Source: Hirsutella rhossiliensis (taxonomy: Eukaryota; Ascomycota; Sordariomycetes; Hypocreales; Ophiocordycipitaceae). Taken from it: a stretch of 64,000 bases of DNA. The DNA is taken from the NCBI RefSeq assembly GCF_020360975.1, contig NW_025408680.1, positions 62,001 through 126,000 of the forward strand, in the 5' to 3' direction. This document shows, piece after piece, positions 48,521 through 59,618 of the stretch. Position 1 is the first letter of the stretch. Each line of letters starts with the position of its first letter. The notes under the pieces are model-generated. The model did not search any database and was not told the origin of the DNA. It saw nothing but the letters and a program-made list of their open reading frames with translations. A program made the position numbers and the translations under genes.

Positions 48521-50326
48521 AAAGAACTATAGTAGGTTAAGTACTTAAGTAGTTCCTAGGTATTTTCTTTTAGTCTATAACCCTTTTACTTAATAAGGTA
48601 TTCTTATTACTAACCTTATTTTCTTATATCTAGTATTTATTTAGCTTTATATTCTTAATTATTATTAACTTTAATTTTATCTTATAGTTTAGCGTTTTAT
48701 AGCGCTAGTTTTAATAATAAAATATAAAATATTAGATATATCTATATTATTATTAGTAGCAAACGTTTATAGTTAACTTTTAAAATAGTTTTCTTAACCT
48801 TAAATAGTTTAAGTTTCTTAAAATCTAATTTATTACTTAGTTGTTTTATTTTAATATTTTATCGTATAAGTTAAACTATATCTCCCTCTTAAAAGATTAG
48901 TTCCTATAATCGTTTTCGATTATAGTAAGTAGATATTTATTCTTTAATAAATTAAAGTTCTTACTATATTTCTTTATATAATTTCTATAGCTAATCTACT
49001 TATAGTATTACTCGTTCTACTTATAGTCCTTATTAAGTAACCTTAAATACTTCTAGGTTATATCCGTAATTAGCGTATACTAGTAAGAGCTTAGTTATTT
49101 TTATAACTAAGCTATTATAAGCTAGTTATACTATTAGTAGCTATTTTACTTAATCGTTTTATTTATAGCTAATATAGTATTATAAATATTATTTAAGTGT
49201 TTAGTTAAGTCGTTTTATTTATCTATTTATTTATAAGTAATAAGCTATACTAAGCTTATATTTCGTCCTTAATTATACTATAAGAGCTTATTAAAACTTA
49301 GCTATAAGTATACTTTCTTTATTAAAGATAATCTCGTTTAATAGTCTATAATTACTAATAATAGTTTATAAGAATATATATACTAGCTCTTTTATATTAC
49401 TTACTTCTTTATATAATAAGAAGTACTTATACTTTATTAGTTTATTAGTAATAATAAATATACTATTATACTTAATATTAGTTATAAGTTCTTTTAATAG
49501 TAGTAGTTTTATAATATAATTAAAAGCTATTAAATCCTATAGTTTCTTTAGTACTAGTAACGGTTATAATTCTTTATATAGTTTATATTATTTAGCTTTA
49601 CTTTATATATAAAGTTTATATTCTTTAATAACTTATTATACTACTTTCTTAAGCTATAGGAAGTTATATTATTATTTAATCTATTTTATTATTCTTTAGA
49701 TTCCTTAGTATTTATATATTAAATATTTATATATATCTTATATAACTTTATCTTATAATTCTAGTAGTATCTAGATTTTATTTTTATATATTAAAACTTC
49801 TAAATATTCTATATTATATCTATTTAGTACTTTATATTCTTTTATCTATTTTAGGATCTTTTAATATATTAAGTCGTTAGGTTATACCTTAAATATTATA
49901 TTTAGCTATCGTTACTAATAGTTTCCGTTTTCGTTAATTTCTAAGAGCTATCCTTTTACTATAAGTGCCCTTATATTATAGTTACTTCGTTAACTAAAGG
50001 TATTAGCTTAACTATTTTCTATTCCTTTTTTATAGATTATTTTATAGTCGAATTCTAATAGATATTCGGCTTATTAAATCTATTATTTATTTAACTATTA
50101 TATTATTATAAAATATAAGATATTCTTATAGTTTATATAGACCTTCACTTTATATTTACTTTTAAGAAGGTAGTATTAAAATTCCTTAAAAGCTTAAATA
50201 ATTATAAGGAATTCTTTATTATAAATAAGGTAATTAAGTTCTACGCTATATAGCTTTTTTAAGTAAAATATAATTAGTCGTAGTCTTCCTTTATTATCTT
50301 TTTATTTAATTTATACTCTTAAAGTA
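48521..50326 (-). pseudogene. gypsy-B2 pol segment left of LINE-3 (integrase side)
   Basis: It is collinear with gypsy-B1 from about 20000 to 21800. On the minus strand this is the downstream half of pol, so integrase and RNase H are expected, but Ile/Tyr-rich RIPped frames hide the motifs. It ends in the 15-bp LINE-3 TSD (50312-50326). Confidence 0.75.
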
Positions 50327-50670
50327 TATAGCTTAGCGTTAAAGGAAGATATAGTTAGCTCCTAAGCTAGCTCCGTAATAGCCACGGGTATAGATACCTT
50401 AGCCTTAACCTTAGATAGGGCCTTAAACGCGGCTACCGCCTTGCCCTTACTTTTACCCTTCCTTTTATTAAAGGGGACTAAGGCTAGAACGGGCCTAGTA
50501 AAACTAGTAAGATTAAAACCTCTATTCTTAGCGTTAGGGCCGTCGCTAATAATAAGATAGAAATAGTTAGCGAGATTATTAACCGCTATAAGAGTCTTCT
50601 AGGTAACTAAGAGCGACTTAGGCCCGACCTAAGCTAAGGTCTTAATAGTATCGCTAAACTTACTTAGGTA

Positions 50671-51164
50671 CTTTAACGGGGGCATCTATACCCTAAGGAA
50701 TATATAGCCCGCGTAGTAGAGTCTTTAGTAGGGTCCTTAGTAGGGTCCTTAGCAGGGTCCTTAGTAGGATCCTTAGTAGGATCCTTAGTAGAGGCTTTAG
50801 CTAGCCCTCTTCTCGATTAGATAATCCCTTAGCCCTTATTTATCTAGGGAAGAAGGAGGGAAAATTCGGTCTATAAAAGAGGTCTCTTTTCCTCCTTAGC
50901 TAGTAGACAGCATCTTCTTCTATTAGTATTATTATCTTCTTCTTTTATTATTAGCATCGATATCTTCTTCTATTAGTATTATCTTCTTCTATATCCTCTT
51001 TTACTAATATACCTTTTTAGCCCTCTTTGCCTTTACCTTGCCTTGCCTAGTGCTTTCTCGTTTCCTTCGTTCCCCTTAGACCCCCTCGTCCTTTAGTATT
51101 TAGCTACTACTATTACCGTTAGCGAAGGTATATCTTTAGGTATATACCGTAGCTACCGTTAAAG
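50671..51164. mobile_element. MITE-like element with TTTAACGG terminal inverted repeats (about 494 bp)
   Basis: LINE-1 and LINE-2 read straight through this site (TAAGTACTTCTC at about 24362 on the other strand), but LINE-3 has about 490 extra bases here. The ends read CTTTAACGG (50671) and CCGTTAAAG (51164). The target is TA or GTAC: both are palindromic, so 2-bp and 4-bp duplications cannot be told apart. Inside are a 12-bp tandem repeat, a CTTCTT/ATTAGTATTA-rich stretch and no ORF. CA and TG are common here (GGCATC, AGCAGG, TTGCC), so the insert is nearly free of RIP. A Tc1/mariner-type non-autonomous element would fit TA; I cannot name the family. Confidence 0.7.
50719..50802. repeat. 12-bp tandem repeat inside the MITE-like element
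   Basis: About six to seven units of GGGTCCTTAGTA with GGATCC variants and one TAGCAG variant. The BamHI-type GGATCC forms are confined to the last units. It is absent from the other LINE copies. Confidence 0.88.
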
Positions 51165-52575
51165 TACTTCTCTAGGGACTTATATATATAGCGGGTATTA
51201 TCTATAAAATAGGTAAAAGCTAACGCGAGCGTCTCGATATTCTTAGCGACTATAGCTAAACTAAGGGCGGACTTACTTAACGCGCCCTTACCTTTAGCGG
51301 CGGGGGCCTTTTAACTAGCGCGAATATAAGTTTCTAAAGTAGCGCGATAAAGGCGCTCCTATACTAAACCCTTAATAAGGGAAGGGCTATCGACCTTAGA
51401 CTATACCTAGTAAAGGGTACTAGCGGCCTCCTTACCCTTAAAGGTAATTTAGAATATAGATTAGCACTAAACTTAGATAGTACTATAGTAGGAAAGGGTT
51501 ACTTACTTAGTAATAAGACTAGTTAAAGTTAGCGTAAGTAATATATACTTTAGCCTTTATAGCTATTAAAGTTAGTAAAAATACTAAAGGTAAGATTAAC
51601 TTAAGATAAAGCTAAGATTAATACTTATAAGACTAGTTTTAATAGCTAGTAAAGGACTTATAGGTAAGCTTATTAGTAATATACCTAATATATATAAAAT
51701 ATAAGATAGAGCGCTTTAATCCTATTATTATAGCGACTTTCTTATAAGGAAGGGGTTTTAAAGGAGGCGAGCTACTACTACCTAAGTTAGCTTCTTAGTT
51801 AGATATTATAACGTAATAATAAGCGAACTAAATATAGTACTAAGGAGACCTATAATTATAGAAATAAGGTAAGCGAGGTAGTAGTTAGGCCTACGAAAGA
51901 GATAGATAATAGAAAGATAGGAGGAGGTATATATAGAACTAAGGGGGGAGGGTAGGTATATATAGGCGCGAGCCGGGCGCGCGTAATTAGTAACTATAAG
52001 ATAGAAGGTAAATATAGGCCGCCGCGCCCTTAATTAAGAAGTCGCGTAGCTAGATAGGAACCGATTTATAATTAGTAGAGCTGGCCGACCGAATTTTCGA
52101 TTAGCCGGCCCTTCCTAGGAGCGACCTATACTAGCGCCTAGCTTAGTAACCGGATATTACCTACCCTATTAATTAATAGATAGATAAGCCGATGCGACCG
52201 CGGCTACGCGGCTATAACGCGGGAGCTATAGTAAATAGAGGCGCCCGTAAGTCGGGCCCTTAGAGAGAGACTACTACTTATAACCCTAGGCCCGGGCTAG
52301 CGAGCCTAGGCCGCGGCCGCTCGGGATAGTAACGGCTATAGCCTAAGAGGGCCCGCGCTAAGATATAATATCGTAGGAGGAGCCTACGGTAGCTAGCGTA
52401 AATTTCTTATATACTACTACTATAACCTCGTTTAAGGTAGACCTATATTAAAAGAGGGGAGGGTTTTCCCTTAAGTACTTTAGTTTTTCCCTCCTATTTA
52501 ATATTAAAGTTTTAGATACCTCTAGCTAGGTCCTTAGCGTAATCTTAATAATAATAATAATATACTCTTAAAGTA

Positions 52576-53740
52576 AAGTTTAATATATTAGTTTTAAGTT
52601 TAATTTATTATTTTAAATTAAAGGTAGTTAAGACTAGTTCTTATATAATTATAGTTTAAATATATTTAAAAGCTTTATTAGCTTTATTAGCTTATATAAA
52701 TTCTTTTTCCTTTTTTATTAAGTTATATAATAGTACTATAATCTTTCTAAAATCTTTAATAAATCGTTAGTAGTAATTTATAAATCCTAGGAAACTTTAT
52801 ATATCCTTAATATTCTTTAATATTAGCTATTCTTTAACTAAGTTAATCTTATCTTATTATATTTATATTTCTCTTAGTAAGATTATATATCTAAGGAAGT
52901 CTACTTCTTATATATAAAACTTACTTTTTTTTAGTTTAACTAGTAACTTTATATTTTAAAGTATATAGAGTACCTTATAAATATATTCTTTATATTCTTT
53001 TAAGGTATCTAAGAAGATTAAGATATTATCTAAGTATACTACTATAAAGATATCTAAGTATTTATATAGGATATTATTAATTATCTATTAAAAGGTAGCT
53101 AGTATATTTATAAGTCTAAATAGTATTACTAGATATTTAAATAGTCTAAATTTCGTTTTAAAAGCTATTATCTATTTATATCCCTTTTTTATATATATTA
53201 AGTTATAGGCGCCTTTAAGGTTAAGGGCTATAAACTATTTTTTACTATATAGTCGATCTTATAGTTTTAATATAAGCGGTAATAGTATTCGGTCTTTTAT
53301 TATAATATCGTTTAAGCGTCTATAGTTAATAACTAGTTATAGCTTACTATTTTTCTTTAAAATAAATATAACTAAGTAGCTTACTTTAGATATTAACGTT
53401 TATATATATCCCTTTTATAGATTCTTATTAAGGTAGTCGCGTAGCGTTTATAGTTACTTTTCGTTTAAGTTATAAATCTTATAAAACGTCGGCGTTATTT
53501 TATCCTTAAGATAAATTTTATAGTCTTATTAGCTATATTTAAGTAACCCTATCTTAAGTTCTTCCTTAAAGAGTTTATTATATTTCCGGTATTCCTATAA
53601 GATATTCTTTATTTTATCTTATAGGCTTTATTCTTTCTTTTAAGTACTAGTTTCTCTTAACTTAAGCTCTTTATTAATTTATTTAAGGTCTTTCCTTAAA
53701 GTAGTAATAACTCTTTAGATCTTTATATTATATCCTTTAT
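52576..53740 (-). pseudogene. gypsy-B2 reverse transcriptase segment
   Basis: The minus strand reads FIVVYLDNILIFL at about 53050-53012 (YLDN codons 53036-53025), the Ty3/gypsy palm with the same Asp-to-Asn change as gypsy-B1. The stretch is collinear with gypsy-B1 21798-22960. The C-terminal neighbour continues beyond LINE-3 at 50326. Confidence 0.85.
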
Positions 53741-55870
53741 TCTATTTATATTAGATACTAGGTTATATAGCTATATTAGTTAGTATATAGGTCTTATTAG
53801 TTAATTTTATTATATCCGCTAGTTTAGTTACTATTTTCGTTTATATTACTAAAGCCTATAATAATTTACTTAAATAGTTATCTCTTTTATCTTATTTAAT
53901 AGCTAAATTATTATAAACTTTTACTTTCTCTTAAATCTATTAGTCTTAGAAGCTTATATCCTTATTTTAATATAGCTAGCTAGTTTTCTAGCTAATTAGT
54001 TAGTTACTTTCTTATAACTATAAAAGTCTTAATATAAGGTTATACTCTTTAATATCTATAATATCGAAGTTAACTTATTTATTATAGCCCTAGATATTAA
54101 TATTAAGGTAATTAATCTCTATATTAATAATTCTATTATTATAGTTAAAGGCTTCTCTTTCGATATTTATAAGTTTATATAGATCTATCTTATATCTTTA
54201 TATAAGTTAATAACGATTAATAACTCTAAGTAAAACGTAATTACCTATTACGCTATAATCTAAAAGTATATATATATAATATCCTATAATTTAGATATCT
54301 AATACTATCTAGTTATTATAGCTTACTATTACTATATATAGGGTCCTTAGATCTTATTATATTATATTAGTTTATAGCCCTTTTATAGATAGTATACCTT
54401 ATTTTTTACTTAGTCTTTATTTATTTTATTTAAGTATTCTTCTTTAATTTATTATTAATATCGTTTCTTTATATTTTCGTTATATAGTATTATATTAAAG
54501 CTTAAGAGACTAATTTTTTATAGCTAATTAAAGATTTCTTATTTCTTAATACTATATTATTTATATTATATTACTTTATAGTTAATTATATACTATACTT
54601 TATAATTCTATTTATTTTTATACTAAATATTAAGTTTTTATTTTATATCTTTTTATTTCCTATATAGTATTTTTATATCGATTCTTCCTTAGTTAAATAT
54701 AGCTTATAGCCTTTATATATATTACTAATAATCTTTTAGTATACTATTATACTATTTATACTATACTTATACTTTTTTATATTTATAAACTTTATAGTTT
54801 AGGTATATATATTTATTATAATCTTCTTTATTATATTTAATTTATTATATAAGTCTTTAAAAGATTAATAGTTTAAATACCCTAAAGTAAGTAGCGTTAT
54901 ACTATTCTTTTATTTTAGTATATTTATAGATTTTATATATTTTTAAAAGATATTATATTAATAAACTATAATTATCGTAGTATTTAAGTAGTATACTATA
55001 ATTAGGTTTTAATAATATAACTTAGTTATTTAGGTAGCGTTAATCGATTTTCTAGTAGTTTAGTTCTATACTTAGGTAGGGTTTTAAAAGTACTTATCCC
55101 TTAAACCTAACTAAAAAGGCATTATATTATACCTTTATTTAAAAGTATATTATATAATCTAAGTAGATATATAATATCTATAAAATATACTTATAATACT
55201 TATAAGTAAGTAGTATTTATAGATCGTTTTTAAATTCTCCTTATAGTTACTATTCTTATTATAGAGCTATAAAGGTATCGACTATAGTAATAGCTATAGC
55301 ATAGTCTCCTTTATATAGTACTAGTTAATATCGAATTAATATAGCTTATTAGTTTTCTATAAGAATTTAAGGTATTTATTAAGTTTTAATTTTAAGTATT
55401 TCTTTAAATTCTTTAAAGTATAGAGCGTATTCTTTAATTATAGTATTTTCCCTTAGTAGTAAGGGTAGTAATATAAGTTCGTTCTCGTTTTCCGTTTCTT
55501 TAAGTATTTCTTATTCTTTAAAGCTTATATCGTTAATACTTTATTATTCCTCCTTAGGTTATTATTTAAGTTTCGTAAGTATAAGGGCTATATTTATATC
55601 TTTCTTATTATATTATTTATAGACTACCTATTATTATTATCGATTTTTATTTTATATATCTTCTTAGAATCGTTTACTATTCTTTTTAATTTAGTCTTAA
55701 AAGACTCCTTTAAAATAAGGGTATTTTAGTTTTATAAATTTAACTTATTTCTATATTTTAGGATCCCTTTATTATATTATTATAAAGGTCTTCTTTAATA
55801 GCTTTAAGAACTATTTAGTACTATTCTTATTACTTAAGTATACTATATATTCGTTATTATAGTATAGAGT
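53741..55870 (-). pseudogene. gypsy-B2 region between gag and reverse transcriptase
   Basis: It is collinear with gypsy-B1 30340-30900, 38284-38357 and 39055-40581 in that order with no gaps, so it is the uninterrupted version of three target sites. Protease should be here but cannot be read. Frames are Ile/Tyr/Leu-rich from AT pressure. Confidence 0.78.
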
Positions 55871-56927
55871 TTAACTAAAGAGTTTATACTTTAGTTCTTA
55901 TCTATTAATAGTATTTAGGTATTTCTTACCTTTTAAGGCTAGTACTTAGTAGGTTTTCTTCTCCTTATAAGGTTATCTATATTCTTTAAAGTAATATTTA
56001 AATTTCTTATAGTTAAAATACTTTCCTTTACTTTTCTATATTATATCTAGATTTATCCTACCTAGGTTAATTATATAGGTATAGGTAATAAGAGTTTTAC
56101 GCTTCTTTTTATAGTTAGCGCGTTAGTTAAAGTTATTCTTATAAGAAGGGTTTTATTTTCCTTTTCCTTATTTCTTTTCTTAGCGTTACGTATACTATTT
56201 ATTATCGATTTATACTATTATAGTAATATAGTTTAAGAGGTTATTAAGTTAATTTTCCTTATAAAGCTTATCTTTAACTTCTTTTTTAAGCTTATTATAG
56301 AATCGTAATATAGGAGGTTTATTATCTTAATTAAGCTTTAAGGTAACTTAATAGAACTTTATAGTATAATCTAATACTAAGATCCTTTATTAAAGTTCTT
56401 AAAGTTTTTATTTAGCTTTTTATTCTTTATTAGTTATTCTAAATACCTTTATAATAGCTTCTTTAAATCTTTAAAAACTAGTAAAGACTTTATCTATCTC
56501 GTTATCTTATTACGCTAGTTAGTTATCGAGAAAATCCCTTATAATAGGTCTAAACTAAGTAAGTACTATTTTAGATAAATAATGTCTTATATAGAGTACC
56601 TTTTCGACTAAGTCTAAGAGTTTAGTAAGGTAAAACTAATAGTAGGCCTTAAGTTAAGTAAGAAAGTCTTAAAGTATACTATAAGTACTATTAAATAGAC
56701 TTAGCTATTTTAGTTTAACTACTTTTCTAAGGTCCCTAACTTATTTATTACCTTTTTTATTCCTAAGTAACTATACCTTATATCGAAAGATAATAATCTC
56801 GCGTATTATATCCTAAGGCGATATAATAGCTTTAGAGTTAGTTAATTTAGTTTACTATATAAGTATATTAATAGTTATAATATTACTTAAAGTAACGTAG
56901 TATTATACTAAATAAAAGCTTTTAATA
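55871..56927 (-). pseudogene. gag: gypsy-B2 gag with zinc knuckle
   Basis: The minus strand reads, at about 56022-55960, YFNYKKFKYYFKEYK: a CCHC zinc knuckle (CX2CX4HX4C) with all three Cys and the His changed to Tyr, followed by a stop, PYKEKKTY, and VLALKG. This is normal for the nucleocapsid at the end of gag in Ty3/gypsy elements. The capsid part lies upstream, to about 56900. The homologous piece in gypsy-B1 is at 60325-61383. Confidence 0.82.
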
Positions 56928-57413
56928 TATAATAACTAGTATTATTTTTAAAGGATAAACCTATTAAGGGGTTTATATTAATAAATATAATAGGGCGTAG
57001 TCTAAGTAATAATAGGTATATTATATTAGTAATAAGTTAGAGGTTATAGACTATAGACTATAACTAGGTAATTAAGTAATTAGAATTAAAGATAAGATTA
57101 TAATAGAGATCGTAATAATTATAATATATTAAAAGCTATTAAGCTATTTATTTAAAGGAGTATTCCGTTCTATCTTTATATATCTTAAGAGCTTCCTTAG
57201 ATCGCCGAGAGTACTAAGTAATCCTATTACCTAAGAGCGCTAAAGCGCTAAAGCGATCCTATAATCCTAGCTATAGAGCGTTAAAGCGCTAAAGTAACTT
57301 ATTACTCTAAACTTAATTAGCCCGTTAGTCTATTTAATATTCCTTGCTCCCTATATTATATATCCTTATAATATATACTAGTCCTTACGGTTTACTAGAC
57401 TATAGTTATAATA
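56928..57413 (-). repeat. gypsy-B2 5' LTR (486 bp) with a replaced middle
   Basis: The first 240 bp match the gypsy-B1 LTRs (to TTATTTAAAGGAGTA). The middle (about 57165-57395) is unrelated to them and contains short GCGCTAAAGCGCTAAAGCG repeats (57237-57295). The last 10 bp agree again. The deleted 3' LTR keeps the end of the same middle part, so the difference is a true subfamily trait. Confidence 0.85.
57237..57295. repeat. GCGCTAAA short repeats in the gypsy-B2 LTR
   Basis: Two clusters of GCGCTAAAGCG-type units lie about 45 bp apart. They contain no CA or TG, so RIP leaves them intact. Role unknown. Confidence 0.75.
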
Positions 57414-57418
57414 ATACT

Positions 57419-57844
57419 AAACCGCGCCCTTCTTATACTTATATTTAAGGTTCCTACTATTTAAGGCTATAAGTATCGTAGTAAGGACCTAGTATTTCGC
57501 TAGTATTTCTCTAACTAAATCTACCGCTGACCGCCGCGCTTAAGCCTTAAGGGATTCCGCTAAGTAGTTTAATTATATAGGAATAAAGCGGGGCTCCTTT
57601 ATAACCTTAAGTCTAATATAGCTATATTTATTAAGTAGAAATAAGATAATTATAGTATATATATTAACTACTATAACCTTCTTATTAAAGAAAGGTATAA
57701 TTATAATATAGGCTTAGTAGAAAATAATATATACTATACCCTTTTATCTCTTTCCCTAGCTAAACCTTATAATCTACGCGAACGTAACTAGCTATACTTC
57801 TCTATACTTTATAGTATCGCCGCCTATTATATTACTACTATAAC
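57419..57844 (+). other. gypsy-C internal sequence before ORF Y
   Basis: This continues gypsy-C directly after the right-hand ATACT duplication of gypsy-B2. No motif or long frame is seen, and CG-containing patches alternate with AT-rich stretches. Confidence 0.5.
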
Positions 57845-59245
57845 TCCTATAACCGCCTAAACTAATAGAAACGTAATATTAACTATCTAACTATAGTAAG
57901 TCGGCGCTTCTTATCGCCTTATTCTTAGTACTCCGTTATACGTTTACTTTAACGACCGTGCCCTATTACTATTAAGCTTTAGTAATTCGTTTAGCGACTC
58001 GCTGCCTTTAGTTTTAGGTATTATATAGAAAACCCTTAGTACCTCCCGAAACGCCTATAAGTAGTTTGCCCTATTATTTAATAAGGATAAGCTTCTTCCC
58101 TTATTACTATATAACCTAAATAAAGCTATCTTTTTTAATAAAACTAAGATAATAACTAGCGCCCTTAGAACCGCGTAGATCGCTACTATCTTAGCTAACG
58201 TCGTTAATAAGCTCCTATCTAAATAAGTAGCCTCTATAAACGCTAAGATACTTAAGATCGTCGCTACTATTACTAGTATAAAGTACCTTCTTACCTATTT
58301 AAAGATATTTAAGGCCGCCGCTATAAAGGAGCGCGAGGCCTTTAATATACTAAGAACTTATAAGTTTAAAGAGACCCTTAAGTATACCCTAGCTAAGACC
58401 GGAGGATCTAGTATAGTAGACCTTATATTTAACGAGCTATTAGGGAACTAATTCGCTAGACGCTTACTTACCGCCGCCGCGGCCCCGCCCTTTACTTCCT
58501 TTAAGCGAGCTAACCTATTCGCCGAGGAATAGGCCCCGATACTAGTCTAATAAAAGCTTAACCCCTTCTAGGTTCTAAGCTATAAAAAGCTTAGACTATT
58601 CCCTATTATACCTTTTATAGTATACTATAATAACCTAGGCGATATAGACGGCTATATAGGTATTATTTACTTTAGGTTAAAAGCGCTATTTTATAGAGCC
58701 TTAAACGCGGCTATAATCTAAGTAAATTTATTCGCTACTATCTATAAGGAGGCCGACGCTAACCTCTTACTTAGCTAGTACGCCGCCCTCGCTAAAGTAC
58801 CTACTAGCTTTATTTATTAGTTTACTTTCGCCGCTTACCTCTTAGATAACTTACCTAAGCTCGCTATAGTATACTAAAGAGCCGCTTATATTAGCCCCTT
58901 ATATACGCTAGCTACGGCCCGCCCTTATATAGCTAACGTAATAGCTTATTTTAACTTATTAGACTAAAAGTTTACTAATATATACTTAGGCGGATTCTAA
59001 AACCTAGGCTTAACTATATAAGTATTAATAGTAGTAATCTATAACTAAATTCTAGCCTCTCGCGATAGACTAAGTATAATACTCCTAGTAAAACCAGCCT
59101 TAAATAACGCTTATAGTATACCTATTTATAGAGCCTTTAATATATAGGATACCCTAGCTAATATACTAGTAGGCCCCGAGGAACTAATAGAGAAGGAAGC
59201 TAAGGAGGAGATCCCTTACCTTACCCTTACCCTTATAGCGTAAGA
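57845..59245 (+). pseudogene. ORF Y, long unrecognised frame between pol and 3' LTR of gypsy-C
   Basis: One plus-strand phase can be read for about 465 codons with about 27 in-frame stops after the start region, all TAA or TAG in places where Gln or Trp fits. Landmarks: NDRALLLLSFSNSFSDSLPL (57951-58010), ALRTA near 58167, KIFKAAAIKEREAFNILRTY (58302-58361), TGGSSIVDLIFNELLGN (58399-58450), IPFIVYYNNLGDIDGYIGII (58597-58659) and VGPEELIEKEAKEEI (59170-59214). The protein is helical, Ala/Leu-rich and soluble-looking, with no obvious signal peptide, membrane span or zinc motif. Its position is that of env in retroviruses and some gypsy elements, but nothing shows an envelope function. Possibly a captured gene. 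Confidence 0.65.
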
Positions 59246-59618
59246 TAGTTAGTTACTAGGTTAGCCTCGTTATATCCCTAGCCCTATTTATTTTATTACT
59301 AGCTTAGCTATAGAGTGCCCTTAGTTATAATTAGTTTTCCCTAGCTTAGCTATACTACGCTCTTAGCCTTACTCGTTTATTACCTTAGTTTAGCTACTTA
59401 GCGCCCTTAGTCTTAGAAGTATTTTACTCTTAGCTTAGCTACCTTACGCCCTTAGTATTAGTCGTACTAGGTTATATTTTAAATAAAAGACAAGTTATTC
59501 CTTATACTAACCTTATAAATCTATATAACTTTACTATAATTCCTTATTAGCGCGACTCCTACCTAAATACCGCGGGAAACTAATAAGGACGTCGGTTAAT
59601 TCTTTCGCCCTAGGTATT
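59246..59618. other. gypsy-C 3' untranslated stretch
   Basis: Repeated CTTAGCTTAGCTA/CGCCCTTAGT motifs at about 59275-59470 form a loose degenerate tandem array on the plus strand. No polypurine tract could be recognised before the 3' LTR. Confidence 0.55.

Larger units (their letters stand above)
50340..52330 (-). pseudogene. ORF X fragment in LINE-3, interrupted by a MITE-like insertion
   Basis: The minus strand follows ORF X of LINE-1 from its Lys/Gly-rich part (KGKSKGK-like at about 50460-50440) to its 5' end near 52330-51700. The insertion at 50671-51164 splits it. The basic Arg/Pro block (LKRPRL in LINE-1) lies beyond the truncation point and is absent. Confidence 0.5.
50327..52560 (+). 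mobile_element. LINE-3, 5'-truncated copy of the LINE family (2,234 bp)
   Basis: The 15-bp duplication TATACTCTTAAAGTA lies on both sides (50312-50326, 52561-52575). The element ends in a (TAA)n tail (52546-52560). Only the last 1.7 kb of the full-length LINE is present, plus a 0.5-kb insertion (see the MITE-like entry). Missing the 5' part and keeping the tail is typical of aborted target-primed reverse transcription. It contains no ORF1 or ORF2, only part of ORF X, so it shows that the ORF X region is the true 3' end of the LINE. RIP is moderate: LINE-3 keeps more CG and TG than LINE-2. Confidence 0.92.
47527..57413 (-). mobile_element. Ty3/gypsy retrotransposon gypsy-B2, inside gypsy-C
   Basis: This second copy of the gypsy-B family lies in the same orientation as gypsy-B1. 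TSD ATACT at 47522-47526 and 57414-57418. Its 3' LTR (47527-47765, 239 bp) is shorter than the 5' LTR (56928-57413, 486 bp) because of an internal deletion between ATAATATA direct repeats. LINE-3 (50327-52560) interrupts it. The remaining 7.65 kb covers the same internal pieces as gypsy-B1, and its intact sites prove where the insertions in gypsy-B1 occurred. Confidence 0.92.

Noticed and set aside
47527..57413. The gypsy-B copies as one duplicated genomic segment
   Set aside because: Each has its own 5-bp TSD (GTATT and ATACT) and different nested insertions, so they transposed independently.
57845..59245. ORF Y as a retroviral envelope protein
   Set aside because: The location fits, but no signal peptide, cleavage site, fusion segment or membrane anchor can be read. 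Only the positional statement is kept.
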